This document shows positions 16,164-25,082 of a stretch of 64,000 nt of DNA, in pieces (within the stretch, counting starts at the first letter, position 1; each line of letters begins with the position of its first letter). Made by a program: the position numbers and the translations under genes. The notes below the pieces were generated by a model. That model saw nothing but the letters and a program-made list of their open reading frames with translations, did no database searches and had not been told where the DNA came from. This DNA is from Oscillospiraceae bacterium (GTDB lineage Bacteria; Bacillota; Clostridia; Oscillospirales; Acutalibacteraceae): the NCBI GenBank assembly GCA_902792985.1, contig CADBBT010000002.1:21099-85098 (forward strand), written 5' to 3'.

Positions 16164-17246
16164 TTATCCTTCGTTTTCGCCGCTCGCCTTGAGCTTTTCG
16201 GCAGTATCGGCGGTGATCAGCGCGTCGATCACTTCGTCCATATCACCGTTAATGAACTGTTCCAGCTTATACAGCGTCAGCCCGATGCGGTGATCGGACA
16301 CGCGGCTTTGGGGAAAGTTATAGGTGCGGATGCGTTCACTGCGGTCGCCGGTACCCACCTGGGACTTTCGCGTGTCGGCAATGGTCGATTGCTGCTTTTG
16401 CCGCTCCTGTTCAAGCAGCTTTGCACGCAGCACCCGCATGGCCTTGTCTTTGTTTTTATGCTGACTGCGCTCATCCTGACATTCCACGACCGTGCCCGTC
16501 GGCAGGTGTGTGATGCGGATGGCGGATTCCGTTTTGTTGATATGCTGACCGCCGGCGCCGCTGGAGCGGAACGTATCGATCTGCAGATCGGCGGGGTTGA
16601 TGTCGATATCCACGTCCTCGGCCTCCGGCAGAACGGCCACCGTCGCGGTCGATGTATGGATGCGGCCCTGCGACTCCGTTTCCGGCACGCGCTGCACACG
16701 GTGCACGCCGCTTTCAAATTTAAAGCGGGAATATGCGCCTTCGCCCGAAACGAGGAAGCTGACTTCCTTGAAACCGCCGAGCTCTGTCTCGTTGGCGCCG
16801 AGCAGTTCCGTTTTGAACCCCTTGCGTTCGGCGTACATCCCGTACATACGGAACAGCACGCCCGCAAACAGCGCGGATTCTTCGCCGCCGGCGCCGCCGC
16901 GAATTTCCACGATCACGTTTTTGTCGTCGTTTTCGTCGCGCGGCAGCAACAAGACCTTCAGCTCCTCTGTCAGCTTTTCGCAGATCTCCTTCTGCGCTTC
17001 GGCCTCCTCTTGCGCCATCTCGCGCAGCTCCGGGTCGCTGTCGGGATCTTCAAGCAGCAGCTTCGCTTCATCAAGCGCCGCCTTTGCGCTTTGATAGGCG
17101 CGATATGTTTCCACCACCGGCTGCAGTGTCTTGCGCTCGCGCATCAGCGCGGCATAGGTCTTCCGGTCGGAAACAACGGCGGGATCGCAAAGCTTTTCAT
17201 CCACTTCCACAAACCGCGCTTCCACATCGGCAAGTTTTTCAAGCAT
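16164..17246 (-). CDS. prfA: Peptide chain release factor 1
   Basis: 360 residues, typical length. The PET tripeptide at 188-190 matches the PxT stop-codon-recognition motif of RF1 (UAA/UAG), not the SPF of RF2. GGQ lies at 232-234 in [14 protein letters not shown], the peptidyl-tRNA hydrolysis motif; its Gln is normally methylated by PrmC, whose gene is not adjacent here. The start ATG overlaps the end of the DUF951 gene by eight bases, which suggests translational coupling. Confidence 0.97.
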   Translation of the reverse strand: MLEKLADVEARFVEVDEKLCDPAVVSDRKTYAALMRERKTLQPVVETYRAYQSAKAALDEAKLLLEDPDSDPELREMAQEEAEAQKEICEKLTEELKVLLLPRDENDDKNVIVEIRGGAGGEESALFAGVLFRMYGMYAERKGFKTELLGANETELGGFKEVSFLVSGEGAYSRFKFESGVHRVQRVPETESQGRIHTSTATVAVLPEAEDVDIDINPADLQIDTFRSSGAGGQHINKTESAIRITHLPTGTVVECQDERSQHKNKDKAMRVLRAKLLEQERQKQQSTIADTRKSQVGTGDRSERIRTYNFPQSRVSDHRIGLTLYKLEQFINGDMDEVIDALITADTAEKLKASGENEG

Positions 17247-17436
17247 CGCTTTCCTGCTCCTCCCTGATGATCTTTCGGATGTTCTTTTCCGCCTTGCGTC
17301 GCGGCACCATCACCTCATGCGCACAGCCACGGCAGCGCAGACGAAAATCCATGCCGCTTCTCAGGACCTCAAATTCGTTGGCGCCGCAGGGATGATTCTT
17401 TTTCATCACCAGCACATCGCCCACACGCACGTCCAT
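17239..17436 (-). CDS. DUF951 small protein
   Basis: 65 residues from the ATG at 17436, behind [29 protein letters not shown] and [16 protein letters not shown] carry the conserved HPCG and CxxC motifs of DUF951, probably a zinc-binding small beta protein. Family members are common in Firmicutes near translation or chromosome-maintenance genes. The function is not established. First gene of the prfA operon, transcribed from the promoter at 17469-17497. Confidence 0.88.
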   Translation of the reverse strand: MDVRVGDVLVMKKNHPCGANEFEVLRSGMDFRLRCRGCAHEVMVPRRKAEKNIRKIIREEQESDA

Positions 17437-17468
17437 AAAGCATCTCCTTTTCAAGTCTCTAAAGATAT

Positions 17469-17497
17469 ATTATACCAAATGATTCCAAAAATATCAA
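17469..17497 (-). promoter_or_regulatory. Promoter of the DUF951-prfA-tsaC-coaE operon
   Basis: On the minus strand TTGATA (17492-17497), a 17-base spacer and TATAAT (17469-17474). Confidence 0.78.
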
Positions 17498-17591
17498 TCA
17501 TTCCGGGCAATCAATCAAAATAAAATCCGTTTTCAATACATATATTGAAACGAAACAATAAAAAGCTGCTTGCAGCGGAAAGGACTTCACC

Positions 17592-18545
17592 ATGAAACTC
17601 TATTATCCGGAAAGCTATCTTCTCCCCACCGAGGACAACGTCGCCGCATTTTCTTCCGGCGCGGCGCTCAAGGAGGCGTTTTACAGCGGAAAAATCTTGG
17701 AAGCGCGCGCCGTTATGTGCGACAAGGCGCACGATCTGCATGTCGATCTCGGCGTGATGCGCGGCATCATCCCGCGCACAGAAGGAGCGATCGGACTCGA
17801 CGACGGCTCCGTGCGCGACATCGCGGTCATCTCCCGTGTCGGCAAGCCCGTGATGTTCAAGATCACCGGTTTTACCGCCGACGAAAGCGGCCGCCCGCTC
17901 GCTGTGCTCAGCCGCCGCGCTGTGCAGCAGGAATGTTTGAACGAATACATCGCGCATCTGCTGCCCGGCGACATCATCGACGCCGTGGTCACACATCTGG
18001 AACCCTTCGGCGTATTCTGCGACATCGGCGCGGGCATCAGCGCGCTGATGCCGATCGACACGATCTCCGTCTCGCGCATCCCCCACCCCTGCGCGCGCTT
18101 CACGCCGGGGCAGCGCATCAAAGCGCTCGTCAAGAATATGGACGATGCAGGCAGGATCACGCTCAGCTATAAGGAGCTGCTCGGCACATGGGAGGAGAAC
18201 GCGGCGTTTTTCCGCCCGGGCGAAACCGTGCCGGGGATCGTGCGCTCTGTGGAGCGGTACGGCATTTTTGTGGAGCTGCGGCCGAATCTCGCGGGGCTCG
18301 CGGAATATCTGCCGGGGGTATCGCCCGGGCAGCAGGCCAGCGTGTATATCAAGAACCTCATCCCGGAGCGCATGAAGATCAAGCTCATCATCGTGGACGC
18401 CTTTGACGCAGCTGTTCCGGCGGCAAAAACGCAGTATTTTCTTTCCGGCACGCACATTGACCGCTGGGTCTACTCCCCCGCCTGCTGCGAAAAGACCATC
18501 GAGACGGTTTTTGCGCGACAGCCGGCTGTTGCGGGCGCCGTTTGA
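17592..18545 (+). CDS. S1 RNA-binding domain protein (ribosomal protein S1-like)
   Basis: 317 residues. Three OB-type S1 repeats are visible: residues ~35-100 (ARAVMCDKAHDLHVDLGVMRGIIP), ~120-195 (GDIIDAVVTHLEPFGVFCDIGAGISALMP) and ~205-275 (GETVPGIVRSVERYGIFVELRPNLAGLAEY). The second and third carry the canonical GxV...FGxFV pattern. S1-family proteins bind single-stranded RNA and assist translation or RNA turnover. It is shorter than E. coli S1 (six repeats). No neighbour is co-oriented, so it is probably monocistronic. AAAGGA precedes the ATG. Confidence 0.9.
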   Translation: MKLYYPESYLLPTEDNVAAFSSGAALKEAFYSGKILEARAVMCDKAHDLHVDLGVMRGIIPRTEGAIGLDDGSVRDIAVISRVGKPVMFKITGFTADESGRPLAVLSRRAVQQECLNEYIAHLLPGDIIDAVVTHLEPFGVFCDIGAGISALMPIDTISVSRIPHPCARFTPGQRIKALVKNMDDAGRITLSYKELLGTWEENAAFFRPGETVPGIVRSVERYGIFVELRPNLAGLAEYLPGVSPGQQASVYIKNLIPERMKIKLIIVDAFDAAVPAAKTQYFLSGTHIDRWVYSPACCEKTIETVFARQPAVAGAV

Positions 18546-18828
18546 GCGAATGATTTGCAGAATTTCTGTAAAGGTTATGCATTGTCAAAGCAAAAGAGGG
18601 TGTAAAGTAAAAAGCTTCTCTTTGTGGAAAACTGCGTGAAATTTATTGAAAACTTTAATTTTTCCACATATTTTTTCTGGTTTAGAATGATTTTTCCGGG
18701 AAATCGTGAAGTTTTCCGCTTTACTCACAGAGTTTTCCACATCCGGCGGTAGGATTATTCATTTATATGTAAATGAAGGAAAAGAAAAAACGCCGCTCCG
18801 CCGCTAAGAGAAGGCGTAAAAAAGAAAC
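18546..18828. other. Gene-free AT-rich region with three DnaA-box-like sequences
   Basis: No coding region. Three nonamers of the form TTTTCCACA occur at 18623-18631 (minus), 18660-18668 (plus) and 18733-18741 (plus), one mismatch from the DnaA box TTATCCACA. The stretch between is AT-rich. There is no dnaA, dnaN or other replication gene nearby, so I do not call it an origin. Confidence 0.5.
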
Positions 18829-18859
18829 GATCGGGTTCCGCTTGTCCGGAGACCCGATC
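18829..18859 (-). terminator. Terminator of the carboxylesterase gene
   Basis: GATCGGGT (18829-18836) and ACCCGATC (18852-18859) form the stem. On the minus strand it is followed by GTTTCTTTTTT, and a T run also follows on the plus strand, so it may work in both directions. Confidence 0.85.
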
Positions 18860-18865
18860 CGTTTT

Positions 18866-20692
18866 TCAGCAGGCTTTGCCGGATTTCTTTTTCCTGTGCC
18901 GCCGGATCAAAAGCACTGTGCCGACGATCAGCAAAGCGAGCAGTGCGACAAGCAGTGCGGCAGCGATGCCGACAACCTTCCAAACCGTGGGAACATTGAA
19001 ATCCAGATTCGTATAGCAGCCATTCAACCCGTATTTCAACAACGGCTCGATCAAAACGCGCTGCTGCGAAAGCAGGTCGGTTTCCGTGCCAAACTTATCG
19101 CCGATCACCATGCTCACCCGATTCGTTTCACTGTAGGGCGGCCACACGATGTCGTCTGTGCTCGGATCGCCCGTCTGCGCAAAATTGATCCACATGGTCT
19201 GCACCGTTGCGGCAAGAAGCGGGTCAATGTTGTTGCCCGTATAGATGGTCTGATCGAGGTTGTTGAAAACATAGGCCAGCTCAACTGCGTGGCAGGCGCC
19301 GACATCGCCCAGTGCGGAAGGATAGGTCCAATAATAGACAAACGCTTTGCCGCCGTTTGCAGCGTTTGCGCCGGCCTGCGCCGCCGCCGGGACCCGGAAC
19401 AGGATATCGTTATAGAATTCCGTGATATTCCATACCTGTTTGTCATGCTGCAGCGCAAGGAACGTCTGCGCTTTCTCCCGGTCACTTTCGGAAAACGATT
19501 TGATATTAGATTCATACATCACGGGCATCATCAGCCGATAGATGAATTCTCCGTCAATGCCCGGCACGTAATATCCCATTTCAAATGTCCAGTAGCGTGC
19601 CTCATCCGCGTTTGTTCCGATCAAAAAATCCACATGCGCCGCGTCTCCGCGTTCATATGCCGCGTAAAGATCTTCCGGCAAAACAACGCCATCGCGTTCG
19701 GGGAAGTTGTTGTAATCGTTCAAATTGAGGTTGCACTGCGCCAGCTCCTCTTCCGACAGTGCTGTCAGCTCTGCCATGGTGCTGCAGCCCGTCTCATCCA
19801 GCAACATCTGCGTCAGACGCTGGCATTCATCCTTGCTGTAGGTGAGCGCAACGGAGCCGCTTTCGGAGATCACGCGCTGAAAAAGCCCCTGTGTCCCCTG
19901 CATCAGCGGCAGCAGCGACACGGCGCCGCCGCCTGCAGATTCACCGAAGATCGTCACATGATCGGGTGCGCCGCCGAACGCGCGGATATTGTTTTGCACC
20001 CACTGCAGCGCGCAAACCATATCAAGCAATCCGAGGTTTCCGCTGTCTGCGTAATCTTCACCGCCGGGCACCGCGGAAAAATCAATAAAGCCCAGAATGC
20101 CCAGACGGTACTCCACAGTCACGAGCACCACATCGGGATGCGCGCGCACGAAGTTTTCACCGTCGTAAATGGGATCGCTGGTTGCGCCCCAGCCGTAAGA
20201 ACCGCCGTGGAAAAAGACCATCACACACTTCTCGCCGCCGTCCGTGCCGGATGTCCAGACGTTCAGCTTCAGACAGTCCTCACTTTGCGGGTAATAGGAC
20301 CCGACCTCTGACGGCCACTCGGTCTGGATGGGCGATGCACCGAAATAATATGCTTCATAGACGCTTTCGCTTTCTGCAGCAGGGACCGGCGCCTTCCAGC
20401 GCAGTTCTCCTACCGGCGCTTCGGCAAACGGAATGCCCTTATAGGCGCGAACGCCGTCTGCTTCCCTGCCGACAAACACACCGTTGCTGCATTTGACAGC
20501 AAGGTTCGTTTCATATTCGCCGGTGATCTCCCGGTTCACGCCGTAAAGCGAAAGCATCTTCTGTTTGATGTCCTCCGGTTCGCCTTGCGCGCAGACACAA
20601 AAAGGCAGAACCAGCGCGAGCAGCAGCACGGCAACGGCAAAACTGCAGAACCTTCTGCGCAAGGTCCATCGGTCAAAAAGCAACTGTTTCAT
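18866..20692 (-). CDS. Secreted/membrane-anchored carboxylesterase, type B
   Basis: 608 residues from the ATG at 20692, which has GGAG six bases upstream; TTG at 20704 is an alternative. Domains in order: signal peptide (FCSFAVAVLLLALVLPFCVCA), alpha/beta-hydrolase of the cholinesterase type, and a C-terminal transmembrane helix (VVGIAAALLVALLALLIVG) ending in a basic cytosolic tail. FFHGGSYGWG is the oxyanion-hole region, GESAGGG holds the nucleophile Ser, TNADEARYW is near the acid, and GACHAVELAYVF the catalytic His. It probably acts outside the membrane on acylated plant or glycan esters. Monocistronic. Confidence 0.92.
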   Translation of the reverse strand: MKQLLFDRWTLRRRFCSFAVAVLLLALVLPFCVCAQGEPEDIKQKMLSLYGVNREITGEYETNLAVKCSNGVFVGREADGVRAYKGIPFAEAPVGELRWKAPVPAAESESVYEAYYFGASPIQTEWPSEVGSYYPQSEDCLKLNVWTSGTDGGEKCVMVFFHGGSYGWGATSDPIYDGENFVRAHPDVVLVTVEYRLGILGFIDFSAVPGGEDYADSGNLGLLDMVCALQWVQNNIRAFGGAPDHVTIFGESAGGGAVSLLPLMQGTQGLFQRVISESGSVALTYSKDECQRLTQMLLDETGCSTMAELTALSEEELAQCNLNLNDYNNFPERDGVVLPEDLYAAYERGDAAHVDFLIGTNADEARYWTFEMGYYVPGIDGEFIYRLMMPVMYESNIKSFSESDREKAQTFLALQHDKQVWNITEFYNDILFRVPAAAQAGANAANGGKAFVYYWTYPSALGDVGACHAVELAYVFNNLDQTIYTGNNIDPLLAATVQTMWINFAQTGDPSTDDIVWPPYSETNRVSMVIGDKFGTETDLLSQQRVLIEPLLKYGLNGCYTNLDFNVPTVWKVVGIAAALLVALLALLIVGTVLLIRRHRKKKSGKAC

Positions 20693-20769
20693 CATTTTCT
20701 CCAATCTCCCGTTTTTTATTCATTATAGCCGTTTACCGCAAATAAAGCAAGCTTCCCCTTTATGAAAAT

Positions 20770-20800
20770 GCCCTGCTGTGTTCCGTCAACTCAGCAGGGC
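20770..20800 (-). terminator. Terminator of the glycosidase/transporter operon
   Basis: GCCCTGCTG (20770-20778) and CAGCAGGGC (20792-20800) form a perfect nine-base stem. ATTTTCAT follows on the minus strand and TTCTTTTCTT on the plus strand. Confidence 0.75.
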
Positions 20801-20808
20801 TTCTTTTC

Positions 20809-22191
20809 TTATGATCTGCGCGGCAAAAGCACAAGCGCCTGACCGGGCTTGACTGCGAGCTGTACGCTTCCGTTCTTGATTGTTGCGCTGCCGCAGGGAA
20901 CATTGCCGTCGGGCGTGATCTCAAACACATTCGCGTTTACAAACGCCGCGTCGGGAATCGCCCAATCGCCCGTTTTTCCGTTTTTGGAATAGGCGATGAA
21001 CACGTCGTTCTTTTCGTTCAGCGGCAACAGCACGTCGTCACCGTCTTTGATCGTTCTGCCGTCTTTTGTGATGCGGCCGTCGCGTCCGCAGCTCACAACG
21101 CCGCCGGAAAAAGAAACGGTAACGCCGTCGCCATCGGCCTCGGCGTGTTCTCTTTGCAGACGGTTCAAATAAAAATAGGGAAGCTGCAACGTGCAGAACT
21201 GATATAAAAATTCGTCTGTCCAGCATTCCGGCAGCGGAACCTTCTTCATCCAGATATCCTCGCCGTGCATCGCGCCGTAAAACGCCTGCAGCAGCTTCGG
21301 ATCCGTCAGATGTCCGCTGTACAAAGACGGCGGGATGCGCATGCAATCGTCAAGCGTCATGTTCGATGTCCACCAGGAAGCCGGGATCCTGCCGAGCGTG
21401 CGAAGCGGCGCGTCCTGCCACCGGCCCGTCGGCAGATCGTCCACCGCCGTCGCATAGAACTTGCGGATCGGGTGCTCGGTTGATTCCGCGCGCCATTCCA
21501 GCTCGCGATAGGTGTATTCCGTGGTCACATCAATGCCGCACGACTGGATATAATCCAGCATTTTGTTGCGCGCCGCGTCCTCTTCTTCAACAGACGTATA
21601 CGGGTTCAGACTCTGCGCGATGCAGAAATTATCCAAATGCACCGTTCCCGCTTCGCGCACAGGCGTCACTTCGCAAAAGCGATCCCAGTTTTTTTGAAAC
21701 AAACCGCTTTCAAAATAGCCCTTATAGGAAATCTTATAACCGTCGCGCCCGTTGAACACTTCGATCGGCGTCGCTTCGCCCTTTGCGTTTTTGACAACGG
21801 CGTTTTCCCGGACAAGCAACGGAAAACAGGGCGTCTGCGTATAAGCGTCGGCCAGGTTGCCGTGAAAGCTGACGACCGTGTGATACTTTTTTGCCTCCTC
21901 AAACAGCCGCCAGAGGCTTTCGCGCGCCGTTTTGTCTTCGGGACGTTTCAGCGCTTCGTTGACGATCTCCATTTCGGGATAGCAGTCGTCGTGTCCGAGT
22001 CCCTGCCAGCCGACAAGGTAGACGATTTTTTCGATCCCCTGTGTCAGGTTGTCCATCTTTCTGATGATGTCCAGCGCCTGCGCGAAGGTAATATACACCT
22101 TTGAACAGCCGTTCAAAAAGTCCGGCTCGGCCAGATACATCTTCATCCACAGCGTCTGACTGTAATCATAATTCCAGGTTTGGTTTTCCAT
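20809..22191 (-). CDS. Putative glycoside hydrolase, GH101 (endo-alpha-N-acetylgalactosaminidase)-like
   Basis: 460 residues from the ATG at 22191 behind AAAGGGGGAG; an open frame running further upstream is spurious because it overlaps the transporter gene. The segments GIEKIVYLVGWQGLGHDDCYP, VVSFHGNLADAYTQTP and VHLDNFCIAQSLNPY look like the barrel strands of GH101-type catalytic domains, with Asp residues at strand ends. The C-terminal ~90 residues are a small beta domain (VLLPLNEKNDVFIAYS). No signal peptide, so it would act on imported oligosaccharides. Coupled by 17 bases to the GPH-type transporter upstream. The family call is from memory of motif style. Confidence 0.6.
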   Translation of the reverse strand: MENQTWNYDYSQTLWMKMYLAEPDFLNGCSKVYITFAQALDIIRKMDNLTQGIEKIVYLVGWQGLGHDDCYPEMEIVNEALKRPEDKTARESLWRLFEEAKKYHTVVSFHGNLADAYTQTPCFPLLVRENAVVKNAKGEATPIEVFNGRDGYKISYKGYFESGLFQKNWDRFCEVTPVREAGTVHLDNFCIAQSLNPYTSVEEEDAARNKMLDYIQSCGIDVTTEYTYRELEWRAESTEHPIRKFYATAVDDLPTGRWQDAPLRTLGRIPASWWTSNMTLDDCMRIPPSLYSGHLTDPKLLQAFYGAMHGEDIWMKKVPLPECWTDEFLYQFCTLQLPYFYLNRLQREHAEADGDGVTVSFSGGVVSCGRDGRITKDGRTIKDGDDVLLPLNEKNDVFIAYSKNGKTGDWAIPDAAFVNANVFEITPDGNVPCGSATIKNGSVQLAVKPGQALVLLPRRS

Positions 22192-22208
22192 CAAAGCGCT
22201 CCCCCTTT

Positions 22209-23990
22209 TTATTGCTGCGTCTGTGCAGAAAGCACCGGCTCCTGCGCCGTGCCCGACAAAGCAGCGTCGGACGGCGCCGGTGTTTCGGCGGCCTGTTCTG
22301 CGCGTTCCTGCAAGACCTTCATGATCTCCACATGCTTTTCGTCGGTATAATCCCAGAAGAAGATGTACGGCACCATCATCAGCACATAGCCCACAAGGTC
22401 GATCACAATGCCGATGAGCATACATTTGAGACGCACATCGTCCATATACAGCACATCCCAGTCGGAAGTGAAGCCGATGCTGACAAAGATCAGCGGGATG
22501 ACCAGCCCGACGACCGAGGTGATCGGCTTTGTGAACCAGCCGATCAATTCCTGATAGCCCTCGAACCGTTCGCCGGAAAGATACATCTGATAGTCGCTCA
22601 CGCGGGTCTTCATGTCGTCTTTGGCAATGCTGATCGCGGAGGTCAGCGCGTTGCCGATGAACACACCGACAAACAGCAGCACGCCGCAAGCCCAATGGAC
22701 TTTGCCGAGGAACAAAATCGCGATGATATAGATCACGGAACGCAGAACGCTTGCAAGCTGGTTGAAGATCATCAGCGTTTTATACTCAAACCGCTTGCGG
22801 ATCCACGGTGCCAAGAACTGTCCGGGCGTGCCGGCAAATTTGAACACCAGCTCCGCAACCGAAAAGAGCAGTCCGGTTTCGCGCCAGGTATAGATCAGCA
22901 AGATCGTCTGCACGTTCAACATGCCGTTGCCGAGCGAATCCAGCAGTTCGACCATTTTGTTGATCCAAAGATACTTGTTTTTGAATATGCCGCCCACGCA
23001 GGTCCAGAAGGAGAAGTATTCCTTCTTTTCGATCGGCGGCGCGGGGATGCGTTCCTTGATGCCGCGCAGACTGACGAACATGATGGCCGCGCTGACAAGG
23101 AAGAACGGCGGCAGCAGATAACGGAACATATCGCGGTCGCGGATGCCCTCCACAAACAGCGCGCCGGCAATCGTGGGCAGCAAAAAGTTGACAATGTTCT
23201 GCACCAGATGGCTGAGCTTCACCGGGATGGAATTGATGATCAAGCGCTCCTGCTGATCGGGGCTGATCGACTTTGCCACCTTTTCCGTGTGGCCGGTAAA
23301 CGTAAAGGTCGTATAAAGCTGGAAGAGCAAAAACAGCTTCCAAACGCGCTCGGTCATCGGCAGCTCATACAGCGGCAGCCAGCAGATGAGCATTGCGACC
23401 ACAACGCCCTGCAGGATGTTTGCATAGGCGAATAATTTATAGCGTCCGAGCTTTTTAAGCAGGAGCTTGCGGATCACGATGTTGCGAAAACCGCTCCAAC
23501 TGTTGGCGAGCAGATGCGCACCGAAGATCTTGAACAAACTGACTGCGTCGATGCCGGGCCATTTTGCGTCCAGCGACTGCTGCAGCGTTTGCGGCAAAAG
23601 CGCGGAAACATCGAACAAGAGCAGCAGCAGACCCAGCACGGTGAATGACAGATACACCGCAAAATATTTTCGCTCCACCTTTTTGGGCAAAAAGCCGAGG
23701 TTCGCGTCCACGCCCATGGAAAGAATATCCCACAGATATGTGATCGCGATAAAAAAGGTGTTGATCGCGGCAAAGGTCAGCAGCGGGATCTGATAATAGA
23801 ACGCGACCAGATAGCAGCCTGTGTTGAAGGAGAGAAACTTGCAAAGATATTGCAGCGTATAATCACCGCCGACTGCGCCAAAGATGGAAAGATATTCCCG
23901 ATACGGCACATATTTGCCTTCCGGCGGCGTTTTCCAATGCGATCTGACATCCGAAAAGAACGTTTTGAGCTTTCCGCGTGATTCAGCCAT
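22209..23990 (-). CDS. MFS/GPH-type sugar transporter
   Basis: 593 residues with about 12 hydrophobic helices, a long cytosolic loop in the middle (IKERIPAPPIEKKEYF) and a hydrophilic Ala/Pro/Gln-rich C-terminal tail. The N terminus has VPYREYLSIFG, shared in form with the second transporter of this window (35345-37501, VAYREYLMLS), so the two are paralogues. GPH-type carriers import glycosides or oligosaccharides with H+ or Na+. Substrate unknown; coupling to the GH101-like gene points to a glycan fragment. The ATG overlaps the end of the preceding gene by eight bases. Confidence 0.85.
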   Translation of the reverse strand: MAESRGKLKTFFSDVRSHWKTPPEGKYVPYREYLSIFGAVGGDYTLQYLCKFLSFNTGCYLVAFYYQIPLLTFAAINTFFIAITYLWDILSMGVDANLGFLPKKVERKYFAVYLSFTVLGLLLLLFDVSALLPQTLQQSLDAKWPGIDAVSLFKIFGAHLLANSWSGFRNIVIRKLLLKKLGRYKLFAYANILQGVVVAMLICWLPLYELPMTERVWKLFLLFQLYTTFTFTGHTEKVAKSISPDQQERLIINSIPVKLSHLVQNIVNFLLPTIAGALFVEGIRDRDMFRYLLPPFFLVSAAIMFVSLRGIKERIPAPPIEKKEYFSFWTCVGGIFKNKYLWINKMVELLDSLGNGMLNVQTILLIYTWRETGLLFSVAELVFKFAGTPGQFLAPWIRKRFEYKTLMIFNQLASVLRSVIYIIAILFLGKVHWACGVLLFVGVFIGNALTSAISIAKDDMKTRVSDYQMYLSGERFEGYQELIGWFTKPITSVVGLVIPLIFVSIGFTSDWDVLYMDDVRLKCMLIGIVIDLVGYVLMMVPYIFFWDYTDEKHVEIMKVLQERAEQAAETPAPSDAALSGTAQEPVLSAQTQQ

Positions 23991-25011
23991 TGCTCTGTGC
24001 CTCCTCTCTGCTGGCGTTCAAAAGATCGGCCCGATAGCTTTCGATCAGCGCTTCGCTTTCTTCGCGCGTTTTGCCGAACTGCGGCTCCGGCGCTTTCCAA
24101 AGCGGACCGGCCTTGATATTTTTCGGCCGCCACGCTTCGCCGAGTGACAGCGCGTCTGCGTCCGCCGCGCCGAGATAGATCGTTTTCATGCCGCTGCAGG
24201 AGAAAAACGCGTGGTGCCCGATCGTTTGCAAAGACGCGGGCAGATACAGCATCGGCGCAATGCTGCCGCATTTGCTGAACGCGTCCGAACCGATGCTGAC
24301 GATGGAATCCGGCAGCGTAAAGCCGGTGCCTTCCAGCGTATCGGTTTCGGCGTTATAGGTATATTTACCGAGATTGCTGCAGCCGAAAAAGCTCATATCG
24401 CCGATCGAAAGCAGAGAATCCGGCAAAATTAAATCACGGATATGCGTATTCTTCAAAAACGCAAATGTTGCAATGCGCTCCACGCCGTCCGGCACCGTAT
24501 AGGCGTGCGGATAAGTAAACACGCCTTTTTTGTCCGTCGGCGTCTGGCCGTAGCAGGCGGGATACAGCAGCAGTGTTTTTCCGTCTTTGCTGAACAGCAC
24601 GCCGTTGATGTCACGATAATAGGCATTCTCAGGTGACACTGTGACTCTTTGCAGATTTTTCAAATTGAAGAACGATGTCTCTTCGATCCGCTGCACCGAT
24701 TTGCCGATTTCCATCGTTTGCGCATATTCATCTGCATTGGCGGCATAGGCGCCGACAGCGACCACCGGGCGCGTTTCGTCCGGTTCTTTGCCGTTTTTAT
24801 CGCGCACATAGTCGATCGAAAGCGTCTTGGTTCCCGCGTTGCCGTTGAACCCGGTCAAGACCCAGCCGTTCAGGTTTTCGTTGCCGTCAATCGCCGTTTG
24901 TTCATCGAACGCATAAGTCGGTCGGGAAATGGAGATCAGCGAAATTGTGACCGACGCGCTGACAAATAAGATCAGCGCAAGAATAAACACCAGTTTTTGC
25001 CATGTTTTCAA
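23983..25011 (-). CDS. Membrane-anchored BspA-type leucine-rich-repeat protein
   Basis: 342 residues. One N-terminal transmembrane helix (LVFILALILFVSASVTISLI), then LRR_5/BspA-like repeats around residues 100-275: SVQRIEETSFFNLKNLQRVTV, GVERIATFAFLKNTHIRDLIL, SLLSIGDMSFFGCSNLGKY, SIVSIGSDAFSKC and SLQTIGHHAFFSCSGMKTIYL. Such proteins are extracytoplasmic adhesion or ligand-binding modules. The start is TTG at 25011 behind GGGAGG. Its place between GDPD and the transporter suggests surface capture of the substrate used by the operon, but that is inference. Confidence 0.85.
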   Translation of the reverse strand: MKTWQKLVFILALILFVSASVTISLISISRPTYAFDEQTAIDGNENLNGWVLTGFNGNAGTKTLSIDYVRDKNGKEPDETRPVVAVGAYAANADEYAQTMEIGKSVQRIEETSFFNLKNLQRVTVSPENAYYRDINGVLFSKDGKTLLLYPACYGQTPTDKKGVFTYPHAYTVPDGVERIATFAFLKNTHIRDLILPDSLLSIGDMSFFGCSNLGKYTYNAETDTLEGTGFTLPDSIVSIGSDAFSKCGSIAPMLYLPASLQTIGHHAFFSCSGMKTIYLGAADADALSLGEAWRPKNIKAGPLWKAPEPQFGKTREESEALIESYRADLLNASREEAQSNG

Positions 25012-25082
25012 GAGTCCAAGCCTCCCGTCTTTGAAATTTGCCAGGGATCAGGGAAAACGCAGAAATCACTTTGCCGTATTTC

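Noticed and set aside
18546-18865. Chromosomal or plasmid origin of replication
   Set aside because: Three DnaA-box-like nonamers are present, but there is no dnaA, dnaN, rep or parAB gene and flanking genes are ordinary. Reported only as a box cluster.
22192-22695. N-terminal extension of the GH101-like gene
   Set aside because: The extension overlaps the transporter coding region and is Arg/His-rich with no motif. The ATG at 22191 has a strong ribosome binding site.
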